DNA of 22,339 bases from a virus (IMGVR_UViG_3300046005_000635:1-22339); one strand, 5' to 3'; numbered from the stretch's first letter, positions 7,174-13,704 are shown. Notes: generated by a model from the sequence alone, not told the origin. Numbers and translations are program-made.

Positions 7174-7200
7174 AGTGTACATGATTTTTTAGGATGTCAA
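7174..7200 (-). promoter_or_regulatory. Possible leftward sigma70-type promoter
   Basis: On the minus strand a perfect -35 TTGACA (7200-7195) is followed after 15 bases by TACACT (7179-7174). The spacer is shorter than the optimal 17, so it is a weak call. A start near 7167 would run straight into the hairpin terminator at 7143-7063, giving a roughly 100-base RNA or an attenuated leader. Confidence 0.3.
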
Positions 7201-7260
7201 CAGCTTTTTGAAAATATATTTTTGAGGGATGCCGTATAATTTAAACGCTACGTTGTTCAT
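7189..7260 (-). CDS. Possible 23-aa leader peptide
   Basis: A very short frame (23 codons) from ATG 7260 with an AAGGAGAGGAG ribosome site starting about 17 bases upstream and its nearest GGAG 6 bases from the ATG. It is basic and hydrophobic (YIFKKLL) and lies between rusA and the terminator. Its VAFK is encoded by GCGTTTAAAT, a one-mismatch copy of the iterated palindrome. The good ribosome site is the only strong support; it could be a leader peptide for the downstream terminator or noise. Confidence 0.3.
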   Translation of the reverse strand: MNNVAFKLYGIPQKYIFKKLLTS

Positions 7261-7279
7261 GTAGCTCTCCTCTCCTTGA

Positions 7280-7681
7280 TTAGCCCCGATTGGCTTGCGT
7301 CTTTCGGGGCTTCTTTTTTGGCTCGACATCTTCTATAGACTCAATCAAGATCTCCGCCCTCGGCTCTTCCTTGTCTAGATGCCAGTAGCAATGCCTCTCC
7401 TTAACCTGACGATCGTTCTCGTAGATTAGCCCCTGCATAAGGTCTAGGATCAGGCTCTCATCAAGGTCAGGTCTGCGTGAGGCGTACCAAATGTGCAGAG
7501 TAACCCTCAAGTCTCCGGTCATCAGGACAGGAATTTTCTCGCACTGTTGTAAAAAAGCATCGCCATAGTTCAACGCCTTCTGAGACTTGATCAGGCGAGA
7601 CATCCCCCCAAACCTCACTACACGACGTGAGTTGCTCTTGCTGGCTGGTTCCCCCAGTATCGTAAAACTTACTTTATTCAT
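7280..7681 (-). CDS. rusA: RusA-family Holliday junction resolvase
   Basis: 133 residues, close to the E. coli RusA length of 120. RusA proteins are homodimeric Mg-dependent nucleases that cut four-way junctions. The N-terminal VSFTILGEPASKSNSRR and the acidic active-site motif RPDLDESLILDLMQGLIYEN with D72, D74, D80 and D90 match the family. The C-terminus ends in a basic tail, KKKPRKTQANRG. It follows the endonuclease gene with an ATGA overlap (7678-7681). RusA would resolve recombination or replication intermediates made by the annealing system of the rightward unit. Its start segment is echoed at the start of the upstream gene. Confidence 0.9.
   Translation of the reverse strand: MNKVSFTILGEPASKSNSRRVVRFGGMSRLIKSQKALNYGDAFLQQCEKIPVLMTGDLRVTLHIWYASRRPDLDESLILDLMQGLIYENDRQVKERHCYWHLDKEEPRAEILIESIEDVEPKKKPRKTQANRG
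7283..7317 (+). terminator. Plus-strand terminator-like hairpin inside the rusA 3' end
   Basis: GCCCCGA (7283-7289) pairs with TCGGGGC (7304-7310) around a 14-base loop and is followed on the plus strand by TTCTTTTTT. It overlaps the last codons of rusA, which is read the other way, so it would end rightward (antisense) transcripts coming from the 6383-7280 gap. No rightward gene is seen there. Confidence 0.5.
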
Positions 7682-8448
7682 AGTTTGTTTAAACCCTCAA
7701 TAGGCCAACCAAAATTTATGGCTGCATTGTTGTACGCCAATGCTGCATCCACTGCAGAAGAAAATCTCCCTAATTGAATTTTCTTACTGTTTTTTTGAAT
7801 GTAAGCCTCGTATGTTCCTCTTCTTTTGTCAAAGCAAACTCCTTTGTAGCCTGAGTTAGAGCGTGGCTTACGAAGCATCCTCGATTTGATGAGTTTTTCT
7901 TTCCATTCTTGTGTCCTAACTACCTGCTTCCCAGAAGCTGATAATTTTGCTTTGTGATCTGCCGTTCTTAAAGGTTTTTTCTTTCCTTTGTGTGCAGCAG
8001 AAACTCTTGCTCGGTGTTCTTCTGTTTGTTTTTGCCCTAGCTTTTTGTTTCTCATCTTCATACGTGTCTCTGTCGATGGGCACAAAATTCCATAACCGCC
8101 AGCGCAGCTATTGGTTAAATCTTTGTATTTGGACATCCATTGACGTTCAGCATCTGACCATTGTTGTTCGCTTACAACATCTAAAATTTTTAATTCTGGT
8201 TGCAACCCAACACTTTTAAGTTGCTTAATCCATCTGGTCTTGTGCGTTTCAGACTTGTCTATTAAATGCCTTTTGTACCTATCTTCGGGAACAAAAGATC
8301 TTCCAATGTAGCGAACATTTGCATCTCTTGGATCAACCAAAGCATAGATAAACACCTGCCTTGCCTTACTTGCAGGCTCACCAAAAATAATTATTGATAT
8401 CGCTTGCTTTTCTGTGATAACATCACTATCATTGTGTTCGGGAATCAT
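7678..8448 (-). CDS. GIY-YIG homing-type endonuclease with NUMOD3 and AP2 domains
   Basis: About 256 residues from ATG 8448 (AAGG six bases upstream; a TTG two codons earlier is the alternative). Order: a RusA-like leader IIIFGEPASKAR (19-30); a GIY-YIG nuclease with FIY (34-36), YIG (47-49) and a likely catalytic Glu in DAERQW (E101); NUMOD3-type helical repeats (about 126-175: TRMKMRNKKLG, TEEHRARVSAAHKG, ADHKAKLSASGK); and a C-terminal AP2-type DNA-binding domain (about 200-250: GYKGVCFDKRRG, LGRFSSAVDAALAYNNAA). Such enzymes cut at long target sites and spread their own gene. The gene is richer in A+T than its neighbours, fitting recent arrival. It overlaps rusA by ATGA and carries GTTTAAAC at its last codons (7687). 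Confidence 0.88.
   Translation of the reverse strand: MIPEHNDSDVITEKQAISIIIFGEPASKARQVFIYALVDPRDANVRYIGRSFVPEDRYKRHLIDKSETHKTRWIKQLKSVGLQPELKILDVVSEQQWSDAERQWMSKYKDLTNSCAGGYGILCPSTETRMKMRNKKLGQKQTEEHRARVSAAHKGKKKPLRTADHKAKLSASGKQVVRTQEWKEKLIKSRMLRKPRSNSGYKGVCFDKRRGTYEAYIQKNSKKIQLGRFSSAVDAALAYNNAAINFGWPIEGLNKL
8404..8432 (+). promoter_or_regulatory. Candidate rightward promoter inside the endonuclease gene
   Basis: TTGCTT (8404-8409), 17 bases, then TATCAT (8427-8432) on the plus strand, ending 36 bases before the start of the rightward recombination unit. Only 20 bases separate the two divergent starts (8448 and 8469), so any promoter for this unit must lie inside the neighbouring gene, which makes this candidate plausible. 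Confidence 0.42.
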
Positions 8449-8468
8449 AAACAACCTTGGAGAGATGA

Positions 8469-9338
8469 ATGAGAGTTACAAACAAATACGACCTACCAAT
8501 AGCTTTAGTGAGAGCAATGTCTAGAGACGATTACACCAAAGGCAAGTCTGATTATAGTGTCACAGGTCTTTTGACACCACCTAAAGTTGCACTGTTACGA
8601 GAACAGTACAACGACAGGATGGAGATGGACATCTCTGACAAGATGTACACTTTCCTTGGGACTGCACTGCATAAGGTGATGGAAGACACCGTGATGCCTG
8701 AGAACTGCACCTACGAGGAACGTCTCTATGCAGATATCGATGGGACAACCATCAGCGGTGCTATCGACATCCAAGAGCGCATCCCCGCAGGAACAATCGT
8801 TTGGGATTACAAGGTCACCTCTGTGTGGTCGGTGATGAACGAAAAGGCCGAGTGGGTTCAACAACTCAATATGTATAAGTGGTTCGTTGAGACAGTAAAG
8901 AAGGAGCGGGTTGTTGGGTTAAAGATCTGTGCCTTCCTACGTGACTGGAGCGGCAATAAGACAGGTGAGAACTACCCCGAAGCTTCTATTGTGATTGTTG
9001 ATATCCCTTTGTGGAGTGCAACCGAGGCACAAGAATTTATCCGTAACCGTTTAAACGCTCACAAGGAAGCAAAGATGGTTATGGACTTCGGACAGGAACC
9101 ACCTCCCTGCTCCGACAAAGAACGTTGGATGTCGGAAACGACATTTGCCGTGAAGAGAGAGGGTCGCAAGACTGCGATTCGTGTATTAACCAGTGAGCAA
9201 GAAGCCAAGGAAATGGCAGAAAAGGAAAAAGGATATGTCGAAACAAGACTCGGAGAACCCCGCAGGTGTGCAGGAAACTACTGCGGAGTTGCAGAGTGGT
9301 GCAAGCAATATCAAGGAGAAAAAAATGGATCAAACTGA
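8469..9338 (+). CDS. PD-(D/E)XK nuclease, Cas4/RecB-like
   Basis: 289 residues. Motifs of the RecB/Cas4 nuclease superfamily: SVTGLLTPPK near the N-terminus, H68 in GTALHKVME, D100 in SGAID, D113 and K115 in WDYK, and Q132/Y136 in QQLNMYK. Four cysteines, C214 then C267, C272 and C278 (RRCAGNYCGVAEWC), have the one-plus-three layout that holds an iron-sulphur cluster in Cas4 and AddB; a zinc site is the alternative. It probably degrades DNA ends to expose single strands for the annealing protein encoded next, which it overlaps by 14 bases. GGAG lies 6 bases before the ATG. There are no CRISPR genes nearby, so this is a phage recombination nuclease rather than an adaptation factor. Confidence 0.82.
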   Translation: MRVTNKYDLPIALVRAMSRDDYTKGKSDYSVTGLLTPPKVALLREQYNDRMEMDISDKMYTFLGTALHKVMEDTVMPENCTYEERLYADIDGTTISGAIDIQERIPAGTIVWDYKVTSVWSVMNEKAEWVQQLNMYKWFVETVKKERVVGLKICAFLRDWSGNKTGENYPEASIVIVDIPLWSATEAQEFIRNRLNAHKEAKMVMDFGQEPPPCSDKERWMSETTFAVKREGRKTAIRVLTSEQEAKEMAEKEKGYVETRLGEPRRCAGNYCGVAEWCKQYQGEKNGSN

Positions 9339-9969
9339 TCTTTTAAAGATAAACGTCAATGACCATACTGAGAAGAAGAATGGTCTTACCTACCTGTCAT
9401 GGGCATGGGCTTGGGCAGAGGTGCTAAAGGCTGATCCAAAGGCCAACTTCAAGGTAGAGATGTTTGATGGAACACCTCTGATGTTTGTAGGTAACTCGTT
9501 CATGGTATGGGTAACCGTCACCATGTTTGATAAGCCTATGACTTGTATGTTGCCTGTCTTGGATTTCCGCAACAAACCAATCCCTACACCTAACTCGTTT
9601 GATGTAAACACATCCATCATGCGCTGCTTGGTTAAGGCGATTGCCATGCACGGACTTGGCCTGTATATCTATGCAGGTGAAGACTTGCCTGAGACGGATG
9701 TAGATGCCGAGATCAAGGAAACAAAGCCTGTTGCCAAGATGAAGCATGTTGCTGTCCAACCCGCCGAGTGGGACAACAGTGACGCAAGCCGTAACGCATT
9801 TGCAGGGATGATGATTCAGTTCACATCTACCTGCTCCACCGTTGCAGAACTCAGTAGCTACTGGGCAAGCAATAAGCTGCAGCTTGACTCGCTGAAGCAA
9901 ACACACCCTGAACTTCACGCTCAGGTTCTTACTAAATTTTCTGAAATCAAAAAAACCTTGCAAGGATAA
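9325..9969 (+). CDS. DUF1071 (Sak3-type) single-strand annealing protein
   Basis: 214 residues from ATG 9325, preceded by AAGGAGA; the frame is open further upstream but overlaps the nuclease gene. The N-terminal KKNGLTYLSWAWAWAEVLK and the central SIMRCLVKAIAMHGLGLYIY are hallmarks of the DUF1071 family, which I recall being grouped with phage Sak3 annealing proteins. Such proteins coat and pair complementary single strands in phage recombination. The order nuclease, annealing protein, SSB-like protein is the classic cassette. Residues after about 150 are variable. Confidence 0.78.
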   Translation: MDQTDLLKINVNDHTEKKNGLTYLSWAWAWAEVLKADPKANFKVEMFDGTPLMFVGNSFMVWVTVTMFDKPMTCMLPVLDFRNKPIPTPNSFDVNTSIMRCLVKAIAMHGLGLYIYAGEDLPETDVDAEIKETKPVAKMKHVAVQPAEWDNSDASRNAFAGMMIQFTSTCSTVAELSSYWASNKLQLDSLKQTHPELHAQVLTKFSEIKKTLQG

Positions 9970-9972
9970 ATC

Positions 9973-10281
9973 GTGGCTACATACAACACTCCCTACAAAC
10001 CACTTCCCGATTCCGGCTCTCTTAACAAGCAGACCACAAAGAACAACCCTAAGTCTCCTGACTACTGGGGTGAGATTCGTGTAAACCTTAAAGACTTGAC
10101 TGCGATCAAAACAGAAGATGGACTGACCATCATTAAGTTAAGCGGATGGAAACGTGAAGACAAGAATGGTCGCACGTTTCTTTCTTTAGCTGTGAATCGT
10201 TTTGTTCCACAAGAACAAGGCGGCAGTGTTCGTCAAGAATCACAGGCCCAAGAGTTTCCTGAAGAAGATATTCCCTTCTGA
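9973..10281 (+). CDS. SSB-like protein with acidic DIPF tail
   Basis: 102 residues, GTG start with AAGGA six bases upstream. The core (about 28-75) has the alternating strand pattern of a small OB-like fold: YWGEIRVNLKDLTAIK, then TIIKLSGWKREDKNGRTFLSLAV. A flexible Gln/Ser-rich linker follows, and the last residues are PEEDIPF, essentially the acidic C-terminal tip by which bacterial SSB recruits partner proteins. The core is shorter than a standard SSB, so the assignment rests on the tail, the neighbours and the fold pattern. Confidence 0.6.
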   Translation: MATYNTPYKPLPDSGSLNKQTTKNNPKSPDYWGEIRVNLKDLTAIKTEDGLTIIKLSGWKREDKNGRTFLSLAVNRFVPQEQGGSVRQESQAQEFPEEDIPF

Positions 10282-10283
10282 TC

Positions 10284-10694
10284 ATGGCACTGCAATTTGA
10301 ATGCAGGAAAGTGGCGTTGAAACAAGATCGAACAGGTTTTGTTTTGACTCTATCTCTACATCCCGATGAGGCTCCCGAAGAACTGCTTCGTGATTTTGTT
10401 GGGGCACGTTACATGTGTGTCTTGGCTCGTATTAAAGATGATGAGTCTCACACAGATTACAAGAACCGAGTAACGATTGCAGGCATCCTATGTCGCAGTC
10501 ATGTCTTCCAAAAGTTTATGGAAGAGATCTACTCAGGCAAACCGTTGTCAGAAGATGAAACCGCTGAGTTGCTTTGTGGTCTTTGCAAGATTGAGTCTAG
10601 AACAGAACTCAATGGCAAAGATGAGGCGAAGAAAGCTTTTGACAGTCTGTTGGTTGAATTTGAAGAATGGAAAACAAATGGCACTGCCTTTTAA
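10284..10694 (+). CDS. Conserved-looking phage protein in recombination cassette
   Basis: 136 residues with a start three bases after the SSB-like gene. The N-terminus FECRKVALKQDRTGFVLTLSLHPDEAPEELL is beta-rich, and GARYMCVLARIKDDE follows. The C-terminal half is helical and acidic. I recall similar proteins next to SSB or annealing genes in phages but know no function. C-terminal helices might bind a replication partner; this is only inferred from position. Confidence 0.7.
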   Translation: MALQFECRKVALKQDRTGFVLTLSLHPDEAPEELLRDFVGARYMCVLARIKDDESHTDYKNRVTIAGILCRSHVFQKFMEEIYSGKPLSEDETAELLCGLCKIESRTELNGKDEAKKAFDSLLVEFEEWKTNGTAF

Positions 10695-11001
10695 AAAACT
10701 AAAACCCTTTATGACTTACCTCAATGAGGATGAACACATCCGATTGAAGAAGTTCTCTAAGCAGAAGAAGGTAACGATGGCTAAAGTTATTCGTGAGGGG
10801 ATCTTGATGCGTATGGCTACAGACAGTCAGTATGTGTCAGGGTTCAATGATGGAATCAGTAAGGCTGCGGATGTTGTTAAGTCAAACACTGCGTCTCAGA
10901 TCCGATTCCCTAGCGGTCAATCCTTTGCAGAGTTAATCTGCGACGAATTGTTTAAACAAACTATGCAGGAGGCAAGCAATGAAGTTGTTAAAGGGAAATA
11001 G
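10678..11001 (+). CDS. Ribbon-helix-helix-like DNA-binding protein
   Basis: 107 residues from ATG 10678, overlapping the preceding gene by 17 bases. MTYLNEDEHIRLKKFSKQ plus KKVTMAKVIREGILMRM has the strand-helix-helix pattern of the CopG/Arc ribbon-helix-helix fold near the N-terminus. Such proteins act as dimeric repressors or antitoxins. No toxin partner is next to it, so a transcriptional regulator of the phage is likelier. A GTTTAAAC copy (10950) lies near its 3' end. The longer upstream extension of the frame is rejected because it lies wholly within the neighbour. Confidence 0.6.
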   Translation: MALPFKKLKPFMTYLNEDEHIRLKKFSKQKKVTMAKVIREGILMRMATDSQYVSGFNDGISKAADVVKSNTASQIRFPSGQSFAELICDELFKQTMQEASNEVVKGK

Positions 11002-11200
11002 GAATCAGTGCCAAGGCTGTAAAGAATACTTCAACAGCACTGGAGCATTTGATAAACACCGCACAGGCAGCTACGGTGTAGATAGACGATGCAGAACTCA
11101 CGAAGAGATGACTGAGATCGGCATGAGTTTAAACAAAGATGGCTACTGGATCGGGGAAAAGATGTCTGAGTCTTACATCAAAGACGGGGAAAAAGTTTAA
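10979..11200 (+). CDS. Small zinc-finger-like phage protein
   Basis: 73 residues with CQGC (C11, C14), H27 in FDKHRTG and C38 in RRCRT, giving a four-ligand zinc-finger layout. The phrase NSTGAFDKHRTGSYG is one I recall in many small phage proteins of unknown function. A strong AGGAGG site lies seven bases before ATG 10979, inside the previous gene (22-base overlap). A GTTTAAAC copy (11127) encodes Leu-Asn in MSLNK. Confidence 0.78.
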   Translation: MKLLKGNRNQCQGCKEYFNSTGAFDKHRTGSYGVDRRCRTHEEMTEIGMSLNKDGYWIGEKMSESYIKDGEKV

Positions 11201-11219
11201 CATTTTTTTGGAGAAAGAA

Positions 11220-11426
11220 ATGAGCAAGATAAGAATTCAATTGGTTGAAGACGAAGAAACCCCAACAGTGTTCGAGCGGTTTTGGGACAACCTGATGACG
11301 TTTGTTAAGTGTGTAGGGGTCTTTGCCGCCATCTGCTTTGCCATCGGCTACTTCAGCAGCACCAAGGCGCAGTCTAAGCAGTGCGAACCAACTAAAACTG
11401 TATTAACAAGGAGCATATTCAAATGA
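11220..11426 (+). CDS. Small single-pass membrane protein
   Basis: 68 residues from ATG 11220, GGAG seven bases upstream. An acidic N-terminus (VEDEETPTVFERFWD) precedes one hydrophobic helix at about 26-46 (FVKCVGVFAAICFAIGYF) and a short polar tail. Orientation and role unknown. Stop overlaps the next start (ATGA at 11423). Confidence 0.65.
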   Translation: MSKIRIQLVEDEETPTVFERFWDNLMTFVKCVGVFAAICFAIGYFSSTKAQSKQCEPTKTVLTRSIFK

Positions 11427-11626
11427 AAGAATACTTGATAAACAGAAGCGACACACTGGCATTTCCAGTTCCAAATATGAACACAGGCATGACCCTGCGT
11501 GATTACTTTGCAGCCAAGGCTTTGCAGGGGATATTGACGGACGCAGAAATTGCAATGGGCATTTCTGAAATAGCAGAACTAGCGTACAAATACGCAGACG
11601 CAATGATGGAGGCTAGAGAAGCATGA
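11423..11626 (+). CDS. Small helical phage protein (LRDYFAAKALQG type)
   Basis: 67 residues built around TLRDYFAAKALQGIL and a C-terminal AYKYADAMMEARE helix. This pattern is widespread in small phage proteins with no known role; a second, related protein of the same style is encoded at 15309-15512, suggesting duplication or a small family. Coupled on both sides by ATGA overlaps. Confidence 0.72.
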   Translation: MKEYLINRSDTLAFPVPNMNTGMTLRDYFAAKALQGILTDAEIAMGISEIAELAYKYADAMMEAREA

Positions 11627-11808
11627 GAGTACGACTACGGTTAGACGCAGATGGTGAATGGATTGTCGAAACAAAATGTTGGTATGACATTGGCTGGGAG
11701 TATGAAAGGCGTTTTTGGGTTGGCGACGTTGATAAAAAAGCCGCTTACGAACAAGCCAAAAATTACGCACAGAATTTAAAGTATCCAAAAACCGAGGAAA
11801 TAAAATGA
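11623..11808 (+). CDS. Small protein, function unknown
   Basis: 61 residues, with an N-terminal beta-rich half (VRLRLDADGEWIVETK, then YERRFWVGD) and a C-terminal helix (AAYEQAKNYAQNL). No family recognised. ATGA overlaps at both ends argue for a real, co-translated gene. Confidence 0.6.
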   Translation: MRVRLRLDADGEWIVETKCWYDIGWEYERRFWVGDVDKKAAYEQAKNYAQNLKYPKTEEIK

Positions 11809-12209
11809 ACTTAAAAGAAACGATAGCTTGCGGCGCAATGGCAGCAATAATGGTATTCCCCGTTTTTGTTATTGTGGGTTGCCAATCTGATGCTGACATC
11901 GCATCGAAAAACATGAGCAAAGCCGCTGACAACTTCGAGGTCTCACGGCGTGTAGTTTTCTACAACGGCGTAACGGGCGACTACATGATGACCATTGAGG
12001 GCTTATGTTCGCTTGGCAACTACGACAAGGCGAGAGAACTTTCACTGACCTGCAAGACAGGGCCGACTACATACAAGAAGCATTTTCTTGGGCTGTCGGA
12101 CAACGTGACGTTCTTTGTCGAGCAGTTGGAGCCAGTGAAGGTAAGCACGTACCACTACCGTGTAATTTTTAAGCCAGCATCCATTGTCCCTGACATTGAG
12201 ATTAAGTAG
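11805..12209 (+). CDS. Phage beta-sandwich-type lipoprotein
   Basis: 134 residues with a signal peptide: short charged start, hydrophobic AAIMVFPVFVIVG, then a lipobox-like VIVGC with C26 as the expected lipidation site. The mature part (DIASKNMSKAADNFEV, VFYNGVTGDYMMTIEGLC, KKHFLGLSDNVTFFVEQLE) matches what I recall as the phage 'beta-sandwich lipoprotein' family. It would be anchored in a host membrane. A lipoprotein inside an otherwise cytoplasmic early-type cassette suggests a role in altering the host envelope, such as exclusion of other phages; that is inference. Confidence 0.78.
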   Translation: MNLKETIACGAMAAIMVFPVFVIVGCQSDADIASKNMSKAADNFEVSRRVVFYNGVTGDYMMTIEGLCSLGNYDKARELSLTCKTGPTTYKKHFLGLSDNVTFFVEQLEPVKVSTYHYRVIFKPASIVPDIEIK

Positions 12210-12217
12210 GAGGTTGC

Positions 12218-12436
12218 ATGAACCAAGAACTAATGGACATGGCTAGACAGGCTGGCATTACGATGAGCAGTCAATATGGCGTTCAATGGGAAGCAAACAC
12301 AGAAGACCTTGAAGCCTTTGCCGTCCTAGTCGCTGAAGCCGAGCGTGAGAAGGTTGCAAAACAATGGGAGCAATGGCATGGGTTCGACAAGCACACCGTA
12401 GCAGCATTTATTCGAGCAAGAGGAGAAACAAAATGA
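12218..12436 (+). CDS. Small acidic helical phage protein
   Basis: 72 residues, AGGAGG six bases before the ATG. TEDLEAFAVLVAEAEREKVA is a pattern common in short phage proteins of unknown function. The C-terminus (HTVAAFIRARGETK) is amphipathic. The stop overlaps the next start. Confidence 0.68.
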   Translation: MNQELMDMARQAGITMSSQYGVQWEANTEDLEAFAVLVAEAEREKVAKQWEQWHGFDKHTVAAFIRARGETK

Positions 12437-12678
12437 GCGAGTATTACGACGAAATGGCTGGCGATATTGCCCTTGCAGAACGTGCTTGGGAAGACCGAGA
12501 AGCAAGACGCAATTTTTGGACGGAGGTATGGAAAACAAAAGATGGCAGGGAAATACCCGTTAGGGATATGGAAGACAGCCACCTGCTCAATGCCTACCGA
12601 CAGAGCCAATACCAACCTTTGTTCCGTGAAATGGTGTTGCGTTTGTTTGAAACACGGATAAAGGAGAACACAAAATGA
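12433..12678 (+). CDS. Small phage protein with DGREIPVRDMEDSHL motif
   Basis: 81 residues from ATG 12433, which overlaps the preceding stop; AGGAG lies nearby. An N-terminal helix with many charged residues is followed by WKTKDGREIPVRDMEDSHLL, a motif I recall across many phage hypothetical proteins. Function unknown. A longer upstream extension of the frame is not used because it lies inside the neighbour. Confidence 0.7.
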   Translation: MSEYYDEMAGDIALAERAWEDREARRNFWTEVWKTKDGREIPVRDMEDSHLLNAYRQSQYQPLFREMVLRLFETRIKENTK

Positions 12679-12887
12679 ACCACTTAAAAAACGTATGGGC
12701 GTGGCTAAAAGACCACTACACAATGCCGACCCCTGCCGAACTGATCGCCGAGGAACTGATACAAGCGCAGCGCACCAAGCTACGCCATCAATCAAGCATG
12801 GAGTACCACACCGCGATCGTGGCCTACAACGTGGCACGGATTAAACGCTTGGAATCTTTGACTGCAAAGCAGGAGGTGGTGGAATGA
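12675..12887 (+). CDS. Small coiled-coil-like phage protein
   Basis: 70 residues. MPTPAELIAEELIQAQRTKL, then YNVARIKRLESL, predicts two long helices, as in common short phage proteins beginning MPTP. No known role. ATGA overlaps at both ends. Confidence 0.65.
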   Translation: MNHLKNVWAWLKDHYTMPTPAELIAEELIQAQRTKLRHQSSMEYHTAIVAYNVARIKRLESLTAKQEVVE

Positions 12888-13093
12888 AAATTATCAAAGA
12901 ACTACCCGCAACCCTAAGAAGAGGGAAAAGGATAACAGTTGAACTTCAGCACCATGACGAGAAACTCATGTCGTTTAGGCCAAACCATTACTACAAGATG
13001 GGAGAGCCTACAGAAGACATTGTGCAGGGCTACACCATTATCGGTGCATGGCCTACGGACTGGTGTTCAATAGCGCAGGAGTGGCAGATATGA
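12884..13093 (+). CDS. Small basic protein, function unknown
   Basis: 69 residues, basic at the N-terminus (LPATLRRGKRITVELQHHDE) and Trp-rich at the C-terminus (IIGAWPTDWCSIAQEW). GGAGG lies about 9 bases upstream of ATG 12884. Not recognised. Coupled by ATGA overlaps at both ends. Confidence 0.6.
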   Translation: MKIIKELPATLRRGKRITVELQHHDEKLMSFRPNHYYKMGEPTEDIVQGYTIIGAWPTDWCSIAQEWQI

Positions 13094-13704
13094 AAGACGA
13101 AGCATTGAAACTTGCGCTTTATGCGTTGAAATTAGGTGATACGGTTTTTTATCCGCAAACAAGCATTGCAATTGCAGCCATTGAAGCAGCCTTGGCACAG
13201 CAAGAGCCTGACAACGGCGATGAATTGACCATTGCGTACATGAGTGGGGTACATCGAGGCAAAGAACTCGCAGCACAGCCAGCACAAGAGCCTGAGTACC
13301 GTTGCTGCCCACATGATTCCGACTGCGCTGTACACAATATGCCAGCGTATCCAGCGGGCCAGTGTGACTGCTCATATAGTAACAAATTTAACTTGCCCCC
13401 ATCGGCTCAAATTCACGAAATTTGTTTGAAACTTATAGAACGAGAATTAGACAAATTAACCAATGAGAATTTTGGGCGCACTCCCAATGACGCATGGGCA
13501 AACAAAATTGTAGATGTTTATCATTTTTTTGACAGTAATCCGAAAGCTAAAAAGTTGACGGAAATCTACACCACACCACAACAACGCCCTTGGGTGGGGC
13601 TGACGGAGGCGCAATTCTTGGAAGCCACACGGCTTGCTGAGAATGGTAATTATTTAGTTGCATTTGTTCGCATTCAAGAATGGCTAAAGGAGAAGAACAC
13701 ATGA
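13090..13704 (+). CDS. 'LAQQEP'-type phage protein with Cys/His cluster
   Basis: 204 residues from ATG 13090 (ATGA overlap). The N-terminal ALKLALYALKLGDT and AIEAALAQQEP segments and the C-terminal WVGLTEAQFLEATRLAE plus FVRIQEWLKEKN are typical of a modular phage family of unknown function seen in Burkholderiales phages. The middle has a dense metal-binding-like cluster: C72, C73, H75, C79, H82, C92, C94. It is the longest gene in the accessory cassette. The cluster could bind one or two zinc ions. Confidence 0.7.
   Translation: MKDEALKLALYALKLGDTVFYPQTSIAIAAIEAALAQQEPDNGDELTIAYMSGVHRGKELAAQPAQEPEYRCCPHDSDCAVHNMPAYPAGQCDCSYSNKFNLPPSAQIHEICLKLIERELDKLTNENFGRTPNDAWANKIVDVYHFFDSNPKAKKLTEIYTTPQQRPWVGLTEAQFLEATRLAENGNYLVAFVRIQEWLKEKNT

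Noticed and set aside
7208-7239. Plus-strand TATAAT (7234-7239) with TTGAAA upstream
   Set aside because: The spacer is 20 bases and no extended -10 is present. It would only give a roughly 70-base RNA ending at the 7283-7317 hairpin; kept as a remark, not a promoter call.
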